A stretch of DNA of 29,484 nucleotides from assembly GCA_020024465.1 (NCBI GenBank), contig JAHHTT010000029.1, positions 1-29,484 on the forward strand, given 5' to 3'. Both the position numbers and the translations under genes were made by a program. Below, piece by piece: positions 1 to 8,863 of this stretch. The notes below the pieces were generated by a model. It did not search any database, was not told where the DNA came from, and saw only the letters and a program-made list of their open reading frames with translations. Position 1 is the first letter of the stretch, and every line of letters starts with the position of its first letter. Source of the DNA: Odoribacter sp. GTDB lineage: Bacteria > Bacteroidota > Bacteroidia > Bacteroidales > Marinifilaceae.

Positions 1-27
1 CCACTATGCAAAAGCGAAATATTAGAT

Positions 28-192
28 CTAAGTTGACGTCCAGCAGTAAACAAATTTAGAAAGAAGTTCAGCATCTTGTTCATAACTTCGAGTTGCTGAT
101 TGATTTTCATCTATTGCTGTATCATTTGAACAAGATACAGCAATCATACCAATGGGAATCAGAGACATAAAAAAACAAAATAATTTTCTCAT
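28..192 (-). pseudogene. short, probably truncated lipoprotein
   Basis: A minus-strand reading frame of 54 codons starts with a convincing lipoprotein signal: positively charged start (MRK), hydrophobic stretch, and lipobox AVSC with Cys at residue 21, followed by SNDTAIDEN. It stops at a TAG at 28-30 after the sequence LLSKFVYCWTST. A mature lipoprotein of only about 34 residues is unusual, and both other minus-strand frames beyond this point stay open to the window edge, so the gene may be frameshifted or cut short rather than complete. I do not recognise the family. It diverges from the alkD-like gene. Confidence 0.4.
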
Positions 193-272
193 AAGAATAA
201 GATTTACAGTTTATTGTTCACAACAATACAAAACATTTCTCAATCAAACAAGCAAATTTCCTTTAAAAACTC

Positions 273-280
273 TATCTTTG
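273..280 (+). promoter_or_regulatory. -7 promoter element of the alkD-like gene
   Basis: TATCTTTG matches the Bacteroidetes -7 consensus TAnnTTTG and lies 20 bases before the ATG at 301. No good TTTG -33 element is seen at the expected distance. Confidence 0.5.
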
Positions 281-300
281 CAAAATAAAATCAAGCAAAT

Positions 301-1002
301 ATGTCAACACAATCAGTCATTGCAGCACTGCAGGCAGCAGGCTCTCCCACCAAAGCTGAACATCTTGCCTATTTTTTCAAGACCGGCAAAGACCAATATG
401 GCGAAGGTGACCACTTTTTGGGAGTAACAGTTCCAGAGCAACGTGCTATAGCTAAACAATACACACACTTAGACTTCAATTCTCTAGAAGAACTGATATC
501 CTCTCCATGGCATGAAATCCGACTAACATCCCTTCTCATCCTGCTAGAAATTTTCAGGAAATCACTACAAAACCAACATCTCCGCCAAGCATGTATCAAT
601 TTTTATTTAAACCACACCACCTACATCAATAACTGGGATCTTGTTGATCTCAGTTGCTACAAACTCTTGGGCGTATGGCTTGAAAACAAAGATCGATCCA
701 TCCTATATCATTTGGCAGATTCATCCAATTTATGGGAACAACGTATTTCCATTGTTTCATGCATACATTTTGTCCGCCATAACGATTTCAGTGATTGTCT
801 CACAATCGCTGACAAACTTCTTCACCATCCTCATGACTTGATTCACAAAGCTGTAGGTTGGCTTTTACGTGAAGTTGGTAAAAAAGACAAACAAACTCTA
901 ATCAACTTTCTACACACACGCTATAAAGAAATGCCTCGCACCATGTTACGTTATGCAATAGAACACTTTACAAACGAAGAACGCAAAGCCTATCTTCATT
1001 GA
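301..1002 (+). CDS. DNA alkylation repair protein, AlkD-like HEAT-repeat glycosylase
   Basis: The 233-residue protein fits the AlkD family, which removes bulky or positively charged alkylated bases (such as 3- and 7-alkylpurines) from DNA in the cytoplasm without flipping the base. The length is normal. The motif NWDLVD at residues 111-116 holds the expected catalytic Trp (W112) and Asp (D116), and WEQR at 145-148 supplies the Arg that contacts DNA. The rest is helical, in HEAT-like pairs, including HKAVGWLLREVGKK near the end. The ATG at 301 follows a -7 promoter box at a normal distance. The gene is monocistronic, with its own terminator at about 1062-1091. Assignment to the family is firm. 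Substrate range cannot be read from sequence. Confidence 0.9.
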   Translation: MSTQSVIAALQAAGSPTKAEHLAYFFKTGKDQYGEGDHFLGVTVPEQRAIAKQYTHLDFNSLEELISSPWHEIRLTSLLILLEIFRKSLQNQHLRQACINFYLNHTTYINNWDLVDLSCYKLLGVWLENKDRSILYHLADSSNLWEQRISIVSCIHFVRHNDFSDCLTIADKLLHHPHDLIHKAVGWLLREVGKKDKQTLINFLHTRYKEMPRTMLRYAIEHFTNEERKAYLH

Positions 1003-1061
1003 TAAATCCACCATATAGCTTTAAACTTCAGCAAAAATTCAGAGAACACAGATTCAAAGAA

Positions 1062-1091
1062 ATATACCTAAAAATGGGTATATGTTTTTTT
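1062..1091 (+). terminator. intrinsic terminator after the alkD-like gene
   Basis: The arms ATATACC (1062-1068) and GGTATAT (1077-1083) pair perfectly around an 8-base loop and are followed by a run of seven T (1085-1091). It separates the alkD-like gene from the lipoprotein/PepSY pair. Confidence 0.7.
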
Positions 1092-1142
1092 AAGATATAT
1101 TTTTTTCTTTGTGAAAATATTGAATTATAATTAATTTAAAGT

Positions 1143-1739
1143 ATGATGAAACGCATTTTATTTTTAGGAGTAGCAATATTGACTGTCAATACATTCATAA
1201 TGGGATGCAAGTCTAAAACTGAAAAACAAAAAGCAAAAGAAAATCAGGAAACAACACAAGAATTAACTTTACAAGTTGATGAAATATTAGAAAAAGCCGA
1301 TTCATTATTAGGATGCGAAGTGAATGTAGAAGCTGTTTGTACACACATTTGTGCTCACGGAGGAAGAAAGATTTTCTTAATGGGTAGTGACGACTCTAAA
1401 ATGCTTAGAGTCGAAGCTGGAGAAAAAATAGGTCGTTTTAAACCTGAATGCATAAATAATTTAGTACAAGTAAAAGGCATTTTAGCTGAACAACGGATTG
1501 ATGAAAGTGTTTTAGTTAATATGGAAAATGAAGCAAAAAATCAAACAGGAGAGAAACACGGTGCTACTGGAGATGGATGCGAATCTTCGCAAAAAGCAAG
1601 AGGTGAACAAGTGGGAGCTGACCTTAATCAGCGCATTTCAAATTTCAGGAAACGCATAGCAGAAAGACAAGAGAAAGAAGGAAAAAATTATTTATCATTT
1701 TATCATATTGAAGGATTATCATATAAAATCATCAAATAA
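1143..1739 (+). CDS. lipoprotein with OB-fold-like domain and CxxxCxH motif
   Basis: The 198-residue protein has a type II signal with lipobox IMGC (Cys22) and a charged linker, so it should be membrane-anchored and periplasmic or surface-facing. Residues about 55-125 form a compact beta-rich region that reads like the OB-fold-type domain of small Bacteroidetes lipoproteins. It carries C66-xxx-C70-x-H72 and further Cys at 58 and 103, a possible metal- or redox-related cluster (inference). Residues 125-198 are charged and partly helical. The stop overlaps the next start (TAATG), so it is translationally coupled to the PepSY membrane protein, and the two very probably work together. No precise function is known to me. 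ATG at 1143 and 1146 are both possible; the signal peptide works with either. Confidence 0.7.
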   Translation: MMKRILFLGVAILTVNTFIMGCKSKTEKQKAKENQETTQELTLQVDEILEKADSLLGCEVNVEAVCTHICAHGGRKIFLMGSDDSKMLRVEAGEKIGRFKPECINNLVQVKGILAEQRIDESVLVNMENEAKNQTGEKHGATGDGCESSQKARGEQVGADLNQRISNFRKRIAERQEKEGKNYLSFYHIEGLSYKIIK

Positions 1740-2317
1740 TGCTCTCTAAAAAAAATTTCAACTCTCTTCGTAAATATAGTCGATTTATTCATCGGGACCT
1801 CTCTTTCTTTTTTTCAGGAGTTTTGATGATATATGCTATTTCCGGTTTTATGCTTAATCATAAAAAGGATTTTCATTCCGATTATTCTATCACTCAGAAA
1901 ACTTATCAATTGAATGAAAATTTACCAAAAGATTCGAAATTAATTGATAAAAAAATGGCTGTTCATTTATTGGAAATTTGCAAAGAAGAAACTAACTATA
2001 TTAAACATTATTCACCAGAAGCAGATTTGGTAAAGATTTTCATAAAGGGTGGAAGTTCTTTAGTTGTAAATCTCAAAGATGGATCTGCACAATACGAATC
2101 GATTAAAAAACGCCCCATTATCAGTTGTTTTAACAAACTACATTACAATCCGTCACGTTGGTGGACAATATTCTCTGACATATTTATTATTTCTTTGCTA
2201 ATAATTATTCTCAGTGGATTAATCATGTTAAAAGGCCCCAAAAGCCTTTGGGGTAGAGGGGGAATAGAATTCTTAATAGGTTTACTAATACCATTAGGAT
2301 TCATATTATTATCATAG
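1739..2317 (+). CDS. PepSY-type transmembrane protein
   Basis: The 192-residue protein has the layout of the short PepSY-associated TM proteins of Bacteroidetes. An N-terminal helix at about 22-40 is preceded by RFIHRDLSFFFSG and followed by LNHKKDF, a periplasmic PepSY-like segment covers about 45-140, and helices lie at about 144-166 and 175-192. His18 and His41 flank the first helix. In larger PepSY_TM reductases such as FoxB, His at membrane edges takes part in haem binding and siderophore reduction, and XusC of the Bacteroides xenosiderophore system is also a PepSY protein. That makes a redox role in metal uptake plausible but unproven here. It overlaps the upstream lipoprotein stop by one base and converges with the PorV-like gene, with only 24 bases between them. 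Confidence 0.75.
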   Translation: MLSKKNFNSLRKYSRFIHRDLSFFFSGVLMIYAISGFMLNHKKDFHSDYSITQKTYQLNENLPKDSKLIDKKMAVHLLEICKEETNYIKHYSPEADLVKIFIKGGSSLVVNLKDGSAQYESIKKRPIISCFNKLHYNPSRWWTIFSDIFIISLLIIILSGLIMLKGPKSLWGRGGIEFLIGLLIPLGFILLS

Positions 2318-2341
2318 TAATAAATAAGACAAGCCTTACAA

Positions 2342-3268
2342 CTATAAATTATAGCTTAAGCTGAGTAGCCATTCCTTATAATTCAGGCTTTTAGAAGAAG
2401 TAAATTTATAAGACGTATCAAAACATAAATTAAAAAAAGTCACACCACCTCCCAAAGCTACATACGAATAAAGTTCCTTGCTTTTATTTCCGCTTCTATA
2501 CCCGCATCTCAATGTCAAATAATTGTTATAAGTATATTTTATACCGACATTGGCAAAATGATTATACCCTAGGAATGCTTCCATGTGTGTCATTCCTGCT
2601 GTAAGCATTAGGAGATGATGATCTGAATGACATCCTCCACTTAAACCATATTGTATTTTTAATGGCAAAGATTTTTTCCCTATATTTGATAACTGGCATC
2701 CTGCTTGCCAAAAATAAAACGAATTTTCCTTATGGCTATAGAATAAAGACAAATCAGCCGCAAATAAGTTCTTGTTATATACATTCTGACAAAGGCGATA
2801 GTAACGAGTTGTTATTCCTGCTGAAATTTTTTTAAAAAGCATAATGGCATAACCTATGTTTATTTCCATACCATAAGAATGAAGCTTTCCGATTGAATCA
2901 CCGTTCTCATCTGTTAATAAAATATCATTAAGCTGGACATAACGTATTCCAGCTAAAATGCCTTGTCGCTTATTTAAACGGGAAAAGCCACTCACTTGAT
3001 GAAGCCATAACTTCTTTTTGGTATAATTACTCCGTTGCCACGGAGAATAACTGTATTGCATACTCAATTTCTTTTCAGAAAGTCCAATTTGGGCTGAATT
3101 GTAAAAAACAGATGAGGCGGTTCCGGTTAGAGCAGTTCCGTTTCCTCCTAAAGACATCGTTTGCGCATCTGATTCTGCATGTATAAAAAGATCTACATTT
3201 GTATCTGATTGGCCTTTAAGTATGGTATGTATACAACAAATAATACTGAGTACTAAAATTCGTTTCAT
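2342..3268 (-). CDS. PorV/PorQ-family outer-membrane beta-barrel protein
   Basis: The 308-residue protein has a signal peptide (MKRILVLSII... to about residue 20) followed by DAQTMSLGGNGTAL and ASSVFYNSAQIGLS (residues 34-65). This is the N-terminal signature of the PorV/PorQ family of T9SS barrels. Many alternating strands follow, and the protein ends in the hydrophobic-aromatic strand LLSLSYNL. PorV shuttles T9SS cargo from the translocon to the attachment complex, while PorQ belongs to the attachment complex. The length is closer to PorQ than to PorV, but I cannot separate the two by eye. The start lies one base after the stop of the subtilase gene, so they are co-transcribed, which suggests this barrel serves that cargo. 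Confidence 0.75.
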   Translation of the reverse strand: MKRILVLSIICCIHTILKGQSDTNVDLFIHAESDAQTMSLGGNGTALTGTASSVFYNSAQIGLSEKKLSMQYSYSPWQRSNYTKKKLWLHQVSGFSRLNKRQGILAGIRYVQLNDILLTDENGDSIGKLHSYGMEINIGYAIMLFKKISAGITTRYYRLCQNVYNKNLFAADLSLFYSHKENSFYFWQAGCQLSNIGKKSLPLKIQYGLSGGCHSDHHLLMLTAGMTHMEAFLGYNHFANVGIKYTYNNYLTLRCGYRSGNKSKELYSYVALGGGVTFFNLCFDTSYKFTSSKSLNYKEWLLSLSYNL

Positions 3269-3269
3269 T

Positions 3270-5927
3270 TTATTGTTTTATAATGTTTCTACTCCAATGT
3301 TTTCCTTGATATTCGATATTTATCATATAAATCCCTTCCGACAAGTATGATAAATTGATTTGAGCCGGATTATATGGAGATATATTACACCGCCCTGTTC
3401 TTAATTTTTCTCCATTTAAACTTTGTACCTTATAGAGAAGTTCTCCATTTACATTTCTTTTCATTCGAATGTTCAATACATCTTTTACAGGATTTGGATA
3501 AAGGGTGATTTCTTCTCTATAATCATGACACATTAACACTATCTCTGTTTCATTTGTAAGATTTCCGCTATCTTTGACCTTGATTTTTAATCTACTGGTT
3601 CCAAATCTCAATGGTTTTATAGTAAATTTTCCTGATTCACTTTTAAATTCTATTGCATTCGCATCATATTCATATGAATATATAAGCTTATTACTTTCTT
3701 CATCAACAAAATGGCCCTGCAGTGTTATTGTACGGATTTCCTGTAAGGAATCGAACCATAAATTTTCAAAAGGAGTTACTAATTCCGGCTTTTCATTAGG
3801 GAGTGCTTCAAAAGAGAATTGTTTTGTGGTGCTGGCACATCCTTCATCCATTACTTTTAAAGTAAATGTATAAAGACCTGGGGGTATTTTATCATTAATC
3901 ATTTCCACTTGTATCTCATTTCCCGACAGAGTGGAGCGAAGCAAATTTGAAGGATCTGTAATATCATAAGTGAAAAATTGATTTTCTTGGTCTTCAATAC
4001 GGAAAATCATTTTTCCTTTTTCTTTATATTTTAAGACCATATGATTGTCAAGCGTTTGAGAAATAATGGCTGGTGGAGTATTATATGAAGTAGTAAAAGA
4101 AATTCCTGTTGCAGGGGAGCAATTACCCCACGGATCAATACCTATTATGCTTACATAATAAGTCGTACTACCTTTTATTCTTGTCAGGGAACACGTAATT
4201 TCATCTCCTGGCTTTTTATTACGATATATTGGCACAATGATTGATTCTGTTTTCTCTGGCAATTTTCCAGGTGCTACGTTTTCAATAGGATATTCACTCC
4301 AACAAACCAAATACTTTATTGGAGTACCATCATCCTTATCTGTAGAAATATTCCATTTTAATTCTAATCTTCCTGTTGTATTTCCGTAAGTAATTTTATC
4401 AATCGCTTCCGGAGGAAACCCGCCATCTGTCATTAGCGCCAAAGCAGCATCGGCAGCTCCTATTCCCAATTTTTCTTCATATTGGAGATTGAATGAATAA
4501 AAATCCCGACACCCCTTATAGAGATGATTAAGTAAATCATTCAAAGTAAAGCCATTTTCTCCAAATCGAGAAACAATAAGAGCAGCAATCCCTGAAACAT
4601 GAGGAGCTGCCATAGACGTTCCTTGAAAATATGCGTATTTATCAGAAGGAATAGTACTGAGAATTCCCATTTCTTGTACAAATGAAGTTGATCCTCCTGG
4701 AGCAGAAATATCTATCCAATCTGCGTAATTTGAATACCATGCTTTTTTATATCGAGAATCATAGGCCGCGACAGCAACCACTTTTTCATAACAAGCGGGA
4801 TAAGACAAATAATCTTTATCTTCATTCCCTCCAGCAAAAATGACCAGTCCGCCTTTTATAGGTCCGGTCTGTTGACCATTTTCATCAGTTCCTGCATATT
4901 TAATGAAATAATCGATAGCAGCTTTATCGGATTCCGGAAGAAAAGATATTCCATCATATCCCCAACTGTTTTGAGCAATGACGGCTCCAGCATCTGCTGC
5001 ATATTTAATGGCTTGAGCAAAATTTCCCCAATAATCGTCTGCCCCTATTTTTTCGAGTATCTGGCAACTTAAAAGCCATACTCCGCTATGAGAACCACAA
5101 CCTCCTGCAACTCCACACACACCTTTGTAATTATTGTTTTCCGCACCTATTGTTCCGGCTACATGTGTTCCATGCTCTTCTGACGTTACATCAGAAATAT
5201 CTCTGACAAAATTCCACCCATAGCAATCATCTATGAAACCATTACCATCATCATCTACTCCCGGTTGCCCATAAAGTTCTGCAGGATTACCCACATTTCC
5301 TGCCAGATCTTCGTGAGCTATGTCGACACCACCATCAATGATAGCAACAATCACTTTTCGTGAACCACAAATTTGTTTCCAGGCTTCAAATAAATTTATA
5401 TCTGCTCCAAAAATAAACTCTGGAAGTTCACCTGTATTATTATAGTGCCATTGTTTACTCAAATAGGGATCATTGAATGGTTTTCCAACAGCAGACTCAA
5501 CTGTTACCGATGGAGTTACTGGTATGAATTCTACATTCTTATCTACAGATTGCATACGAAAAACAGGTTCGATGTGTTCTATTGAATTACTATCCAGAAG
5601 TGATGAAATAGCTTTTGTGACAGGTATACTCTTGTCGAAAGTCACTTCATACCACAAATGCAATCCTGCTTCTCTACTTCGTTTTTCAAATTTACCAGCA
5701 TCTTGAAATAAACGCCTAATAGAAATAATTTGCAAAGAATTTTGAGAAGCTCTTGTTTTCAGCAAATGCACATTTTCAAAATCAGGCTTAAATTTTACTC
5801 TGACTTTTCCTTCTTGAATTCTTGCAGATATCTGACCTTGTTCTTTATGGGTATCACAAATATTTTGTAAATCATTGTTTTGACAAGCAGAAAGAAACAA
5901 TAGAAAGATGATGATTTTTATATACAT
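3270..5927 (-). CDS. S8 (subtilisin-like) serine protease with T9SS sorting domain
   Basis: The 885-residue protein has these parts in order: an N-terminal signal ending in FLSAC (Cys15, a lipobox-like sequence); a propeptide-like region of about 31-125; a peptidase S8 domain of about 190-495; a fibronectin type III-like region of about 505-612; Ig/cadherin-like modules of about 615-798; and a type A T9SS C-terminal domain from about 800 (YPNPVKDVLNI, ending in GIYMINIEYQGK...NIIKQ). The catalytic triad is complete: Asp198 (IIDGG), His252 (HGTHVAG) and Ser438 (GTSMAAPHVSG), with oxyanion Asn368 (AGGN). It should cross the outer membrane by T9SS and act at the surface or outside the cell. A lipobox on a T9SS substrate is odd. 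The PorV-like gene follows after one base, and the TonB receptor operon diverges from it. Confidence 0.93.
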   Translation of the reverse strand: MYIKIIIFLLFLSACQNNDLQNICDTHKEQGQISARIQEGKVRVKFKPDFENVHLLKTRASQNSLQIISIRRLFQDAGKFEKRSREAGLHLWYEVTFDKSIPVTKAISSLLDSNSIEHIEPVFRMQSVDKNVEFIPVTPSVTVESAVGKPFNDPYLSKQWHYNNTGELPEFIFGADINLFEAWKQICGSRKVIVAIIDGGVDIAHEDLAGNVGNPAELYGQPGVDDDGNGFIDDCYGWNFVRDISDVTSEEHGTHVAGTIGAENNNYKGVCGVAGGCGSHSGVWLLSCQILEKIGADDYWGNFAQAIKYAADAGAVIAQNSWGYDGISFLPESDKAAIDYFIKYAGTDENGQQTGPIKGGLVIFAGGNEDKDYLSYPACYEKVVAVAAYDSRYKKAWYSNYADWIDISAPGGSTSFVQEMGILSTIPSDKYAYFQGTSMAAPHVSGIAALIVSRFGENGFTLNDLLNHLYKGCRDFYSFNLQYEEKLGIGAADAALALMTDGGFPPEAIDKITYGNTTGRLELKWNISTDKDDGTPIKYLVCWSEYPIENVAPGKLPEKTESIIVPIYRNKKPGDEITCSLTRIKGSTTYYVSIIGIDPWGNCSPATGISFTTSYNTPPAIISQTLDNHMVLKYKEKGKMIFRIEDQENQFFTYDITDPSNLLRSTLSGNEIQVEMINDKIPPGLYTFTLKVMDEGCASTTKQFSFEALPNEKPELVTPFENLWFDSLQEIRTITLQGHFVDEESNKLIYSYEYDANAIEFKSESGKFTIKPLRFGTSRLKIKVKDSGNLTNETEIVLMCHDYREEITLYPNPVKDVLNIRMKRNVNGELLYKVQSLNGEKLRTGRCNISPYNPAQINLSYLSEGIYMINIEYQGKHWSRNIIKQ

Positions 5928-6080
5928 GATTTTTTATTTTTTACACAGACAAAATAAGTGATCTTCTCCTAAATCAGACATACATATTTTCAGGTATTTT
6001 GTACAATAATTACCTGTTTCTTATTATAGATTCAAATAGTTTTTTTTTCGATTTTTGCAACGAAAAAATAAGCATTAAGA
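5928..6080. promoter_or_regulatory. divergent control region between protease and TonB-receptor operons
   Basis: The 153-bp gap between divergent genes must carry both promoters. On the minus strand TTATTTTG (plus coordinates 5950-5957) resembles a -7 box with one mismatch, 22 bases before the protease ATG. On the plus strand GATTTTTG (6050-6057) is a one-mismatch -7 box 23 bases before the receptor ATG. Between them is an imperfect palindrome at 5991-6016. Confidence 0.45.
5991..6016. promoter_or_regulatory. imperfect palindrome, possible shared operator
   Basis: CAGGTA (5991-5996) and TACCTG (6011-6016) are perfect 6-bp arms, with TTGTACAA, itself a palindrome, between them. The element lies between the two candidate -7 boxes of the divergent operons, where a shared regulator could bind. 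It does not match a standard Fur box as I know it. Confidence 0.35.
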
Positions 6081-8858
6081 ATGAAATTTTTGTGTATATT
6101 ATTTTTTTTATCATATGGAGGATTGCAGGAAACTATTGCAATACCTGATACTTATAATATAAAAATCACCATTCGAGACTCTGTCAATAAAGAGCCTCTT
6201 TTTTTAAGCACTGTAGCTTTGATACTGAATGGCAAGCAAATTTATACTACTAGTAGCAATGATTTCGGAATTGCTGTCCTAAATAATATTCCAGGGGGAG
6301 ATTATAAATTACATATAACTTTCATTGGTTATAAAAATTACCATACAAAATTACATCTCACCCAAGATATGAACAAGGAGATATATCTCTCTCCTGAAGT
6401 ATTTAACATGCAAGAGGTTGTAATTACGGCAAAAGAAGCCAAAGGTATAACATCCTCATCTATAATCAATCGGAAAGCAATGGAGCATTTACAACCTTCC
6501 AGTTTCAGTGATTTATTGGAATTATTGCCGGGAGGACGATCTAAAGATCCTATGTTGACAAAAGTAAACAATATTCATCTGCGTGAAGCCGGAGGTGGTG
6601 TCTCTGGAGACGATTTTAATATTGCCTCTAAAGGCATCGCTTTTACTATTGACGGTGCTCTTATCAATACCGGGGCAGATATGTTTTATTTGTCTGGAGA
6701 AGAAAGCCATAACCATTCTCAACGTAGTACTGTTGAGAAAGGGGTAGATATGCGGACCATATCTACTGATGCAATTGAACAGGTAGAAATTATCCGGGGG
6801 ATACCTTCGGTAGAATATGGTTGCCTTACCAGCGGTCTGGTAAATATCAGGCGTAAAAGTGGAGGTTCAAATTGGCATGCCCGTTTTAAAGTAGATGGAA
6901 GTAGTAAATTAATTTATTTGGGAAAGGGTGTCGAGTTTCCTCAACAAAAAATTAAATTAAATATTGACATTGATTGGCTAGGAGCTAACGCTGACCCACG
7001 GAATAATTTAGAAAACTATAAAAGACTTACTTTTTCTTTCCGTTTGGGGAAACACTGGGAAACAGAGAAAAATACATTTTCATATTATGGAAATATTGAT
7101 TATGCAGGCTCTTTTAATACAGACCAAATAGATCCGGACATAAATCATGATAAAACTGATAGTTATAAATCAAGAATTAATCGTTTCGGGTTAATTAATA
7201 ATTTTCAGATAAGCTCTAATCGAGAAAATTCATTTTTCAAGTCACTTTTCTTTTATTCTTCAGTCAACTTTTCTAAAGACAAAATGAAAGAAGAACGTTT
7301 TTGTTCATTGTTTAGGCCAATGATTGCACCCAATAGTACAGAAGCTGGTGAACATGACGGTGTGTATTTGCCATTTCAATTTATTGGTTCACAAGAAGTG
7401 GATAATCGTCCATTCGGTGCTAGCATGAGATTGACAGCACTATTAAAAATATATACGGGAATCCTCAGACATGATTTGAAAATAGGTTTAAATTGGCAGA
7501 TAGATAAGAATTATGGAAAAGGACAGATATATAATCCACTACAACCTAGTAACTATACCTCTATCAGTTCCCGCCCAAGACCTTATTATGATATACCGGC
7601 TGGTCATGACGTATCTTTGTTTGCTGAAGATTATTTGCATTTGCCAACAGGTAAAAATACATTTGAATTACAAGCAGGTATTCGTGTAAATTCACAATTA
7701 AATTTACCATCAAACTATAAATTACACCATAAATTTTATATAGACCCACGTATTAATGCAAAATGGATTTTCCCTTCATTGCCAGTAAGGGAGAATATGA
7801 TTGCTTTTGAATTGGGAGGAGGATTTGGATGGCACTCCATGCAACCATCTCTTTCCCAGCTTTATCCGAATTTAATATACGATGATATTATACAACTTAA
7901 CTATTACCATAATAATCCTAATTATCGTCGGGTACAAATGGTTACTTATATTTTTGATCCTGCAAACCAGAATCTGGATATTGCACGTAATTTCAAATGG
8001 GAAATTAGAGGGAATATTTCTTATGCAGACAATGATTTATCTGTTACATTCTTCAAAGAAAAGATGAACTCAGGATTCCGTACCGGAACAATTGTCAAAC
8101 CTCTACTATACAAATTATATGACAGTAATTCTATTGATCCTGATAAAATTCAGGCTCCCCCGGATTTAAAAGATTTAACTTATATGCAAGATACATTACT
8201 GAGAATTTATGGAATAAATACAAATGGTACTCGCTTAAATAAATCCGGTATCGAATTTCAATTCATCAGTAAAAGGATACAAGCTTTAGCAACTCGCATT
8301 ACTATTTCTGGAGCCTATTTACGAACAATATATTCCAATAGCGAAGGATTTTATAGTAAATCGAATAAAGTCATTGATAATCATCCGATCCCTTATGTCG
8401 GATGGTATAAGGATCCAGAAGGTTTTATTCGGAGAAGCTTCAATACTAATTTTATATTTGATACCTATTTACCGAAACTTAAATTGCTTTTTTCATTTTC
8501 TGCACAATGCCATTGGTTCTCTGATCAACAGACTGAAAGAAAAAGTGGAATACCAGTATATTATATGGACAAACAGGGAAATCAATATGCGTATACGGAA
8601 AAATCTACAAAAGATATGTATTTGCAATGGTTAAAAGTATCATATAATGAAACATTATTTGATCGTTCAAAGTTAGAACATTTTAATCTGAATGTCAATT
8701 TAAAAATTACCAAGCGCCTTTATCAGGATCGAATAAATCTGGCTTTATTTGTAAATCGCCTATTGAGTATACATCCAGACTATCATTACCATGGTGTAAA
8801 AGTAAGACAAATTGGACAATCTCCCTATTTTGGAATGGAACTAAATTTTAACATTTAA
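6081..8858 (+). CDS. TonB-dependent outer-membrane receptor with CarboxypepD_reg domain
   Basis: The 925-residue protein has a signal peptide (to about residue 20), a CarboxypepD_reg-like domain of about 27-104 (PGGDYKLHITFIGYKNY), a TonB-box-like QEVVITA at 111-117, and a plug domain of about 122-258 ending in TDAIEQVEIIRGIPSVEYG and SGLVNIRRK. The remainder is a 22-strand-type barrel that ends in FGMELNFNI. It imports a ligand too large or scarce for porins, driven by TonB/ExbBD. It is not SusC-like: it lacks the RagA-length barrel and has no SusD partner. It is the first gene of a six-gene run, with 5 bases to the DUF4876-like gene. The ligand is unknown; iron, haem or a peptide are possible from context only. 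Confidence 0.92.
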   Translation: MKFLCILFFLSYGGLQETIAIPDTYNIKITIRDSVNKEPLFLSTVALILNGKQIYTTSSNDFGIAVLNNIPGGDYKLHITFIGYKNYHTKLHLTQDMNKEIYLSPEVFNMQEVVITAKEAKGITSSSIINRKAMEHLQPSSFSDLLELLPGGRSKDPMLTKVNNIHLREAGGGVSGDDFNIASKGIAFTIDGALINTGADMFYLSGEESHNHSQRSTVEKGVDMRTISTDAIEQVEIIRGIPSVEYGCLTSGLVNIRRKSGGSNWHARFKVDGSSKLIYLGKGVEFPQQKIKLNIDIDWLGANADPRNNLENYKRLTFSFRLGKHWETEKNTFSYYGNIDYAGSFNTDQIDPDINHDKTDSYKSRINRFGLINNFQISSNRENSFFKSLFFYSSVNFSKDKMKEERFCSLFRPMIAPNSTEAGEHDGVYLPFQFIGSQEVDNRPFGASMRLTALLKIYTGILRHDLKIGLNWQIDKNYGKGQIYNPLQPSNYTSISSRPRPYYDIPAGHDVSLFAEDYLHLPTGKNTFELQAGIRVNSQLNLPSNYKLHHKFYIDPRINAKWIFPSLPVRENMIAFELGGGFGWHSMQPSLSQLYPNLIYDDIIQLNYYHNNPNYRRVQMVTYIFDPANQNLDIARNFKWEIRGNISYADNDLSVTFFKEKMNSGFRTGTIVKPLLYKLYDSNSIDPDKIQAPPDLKDLTYMQDTLLRIYGINTNGTRLNKSGIEFQFISKRIQALATRITISGAYLRTIYSNSEGFYSKSNKVIDNHPIPYVGWYKDPEGFIRRSFNTNFIFDTYLPKLKLLFSFSAQCHWFSDQQTERKSGIPVYYMDKQGNQYAYTEKSTKDMYLQWLKVSYNETLFDRSKLEHFNLNVNLKITKRLYQDRINLALFVNRLLSIHPDYHYHGVKVRQIGQSPYFGMELNFNI

Positions 8859-8863
8859 ATATT

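Noticed and set aside
2236..2253. GC-rich hairpin CCCCAAA/TTTGGGG near the end of the PepSY gene
   Set aside because: It lies inside the coding sequence (Lys-Gly-Pro-Lys-Ser-Leu-Trp-Gly) and has no T run, so it is not a terminator; probably codon-driven.
2342..2362. Overlapping palindromes CTATAAATTATAG and AGCTTAAGCT at the end of the PorV-like gene
   Set aside because: Short and AT-rich, within the last codons of the gene, with no T run; chance is a sufficient explanation.
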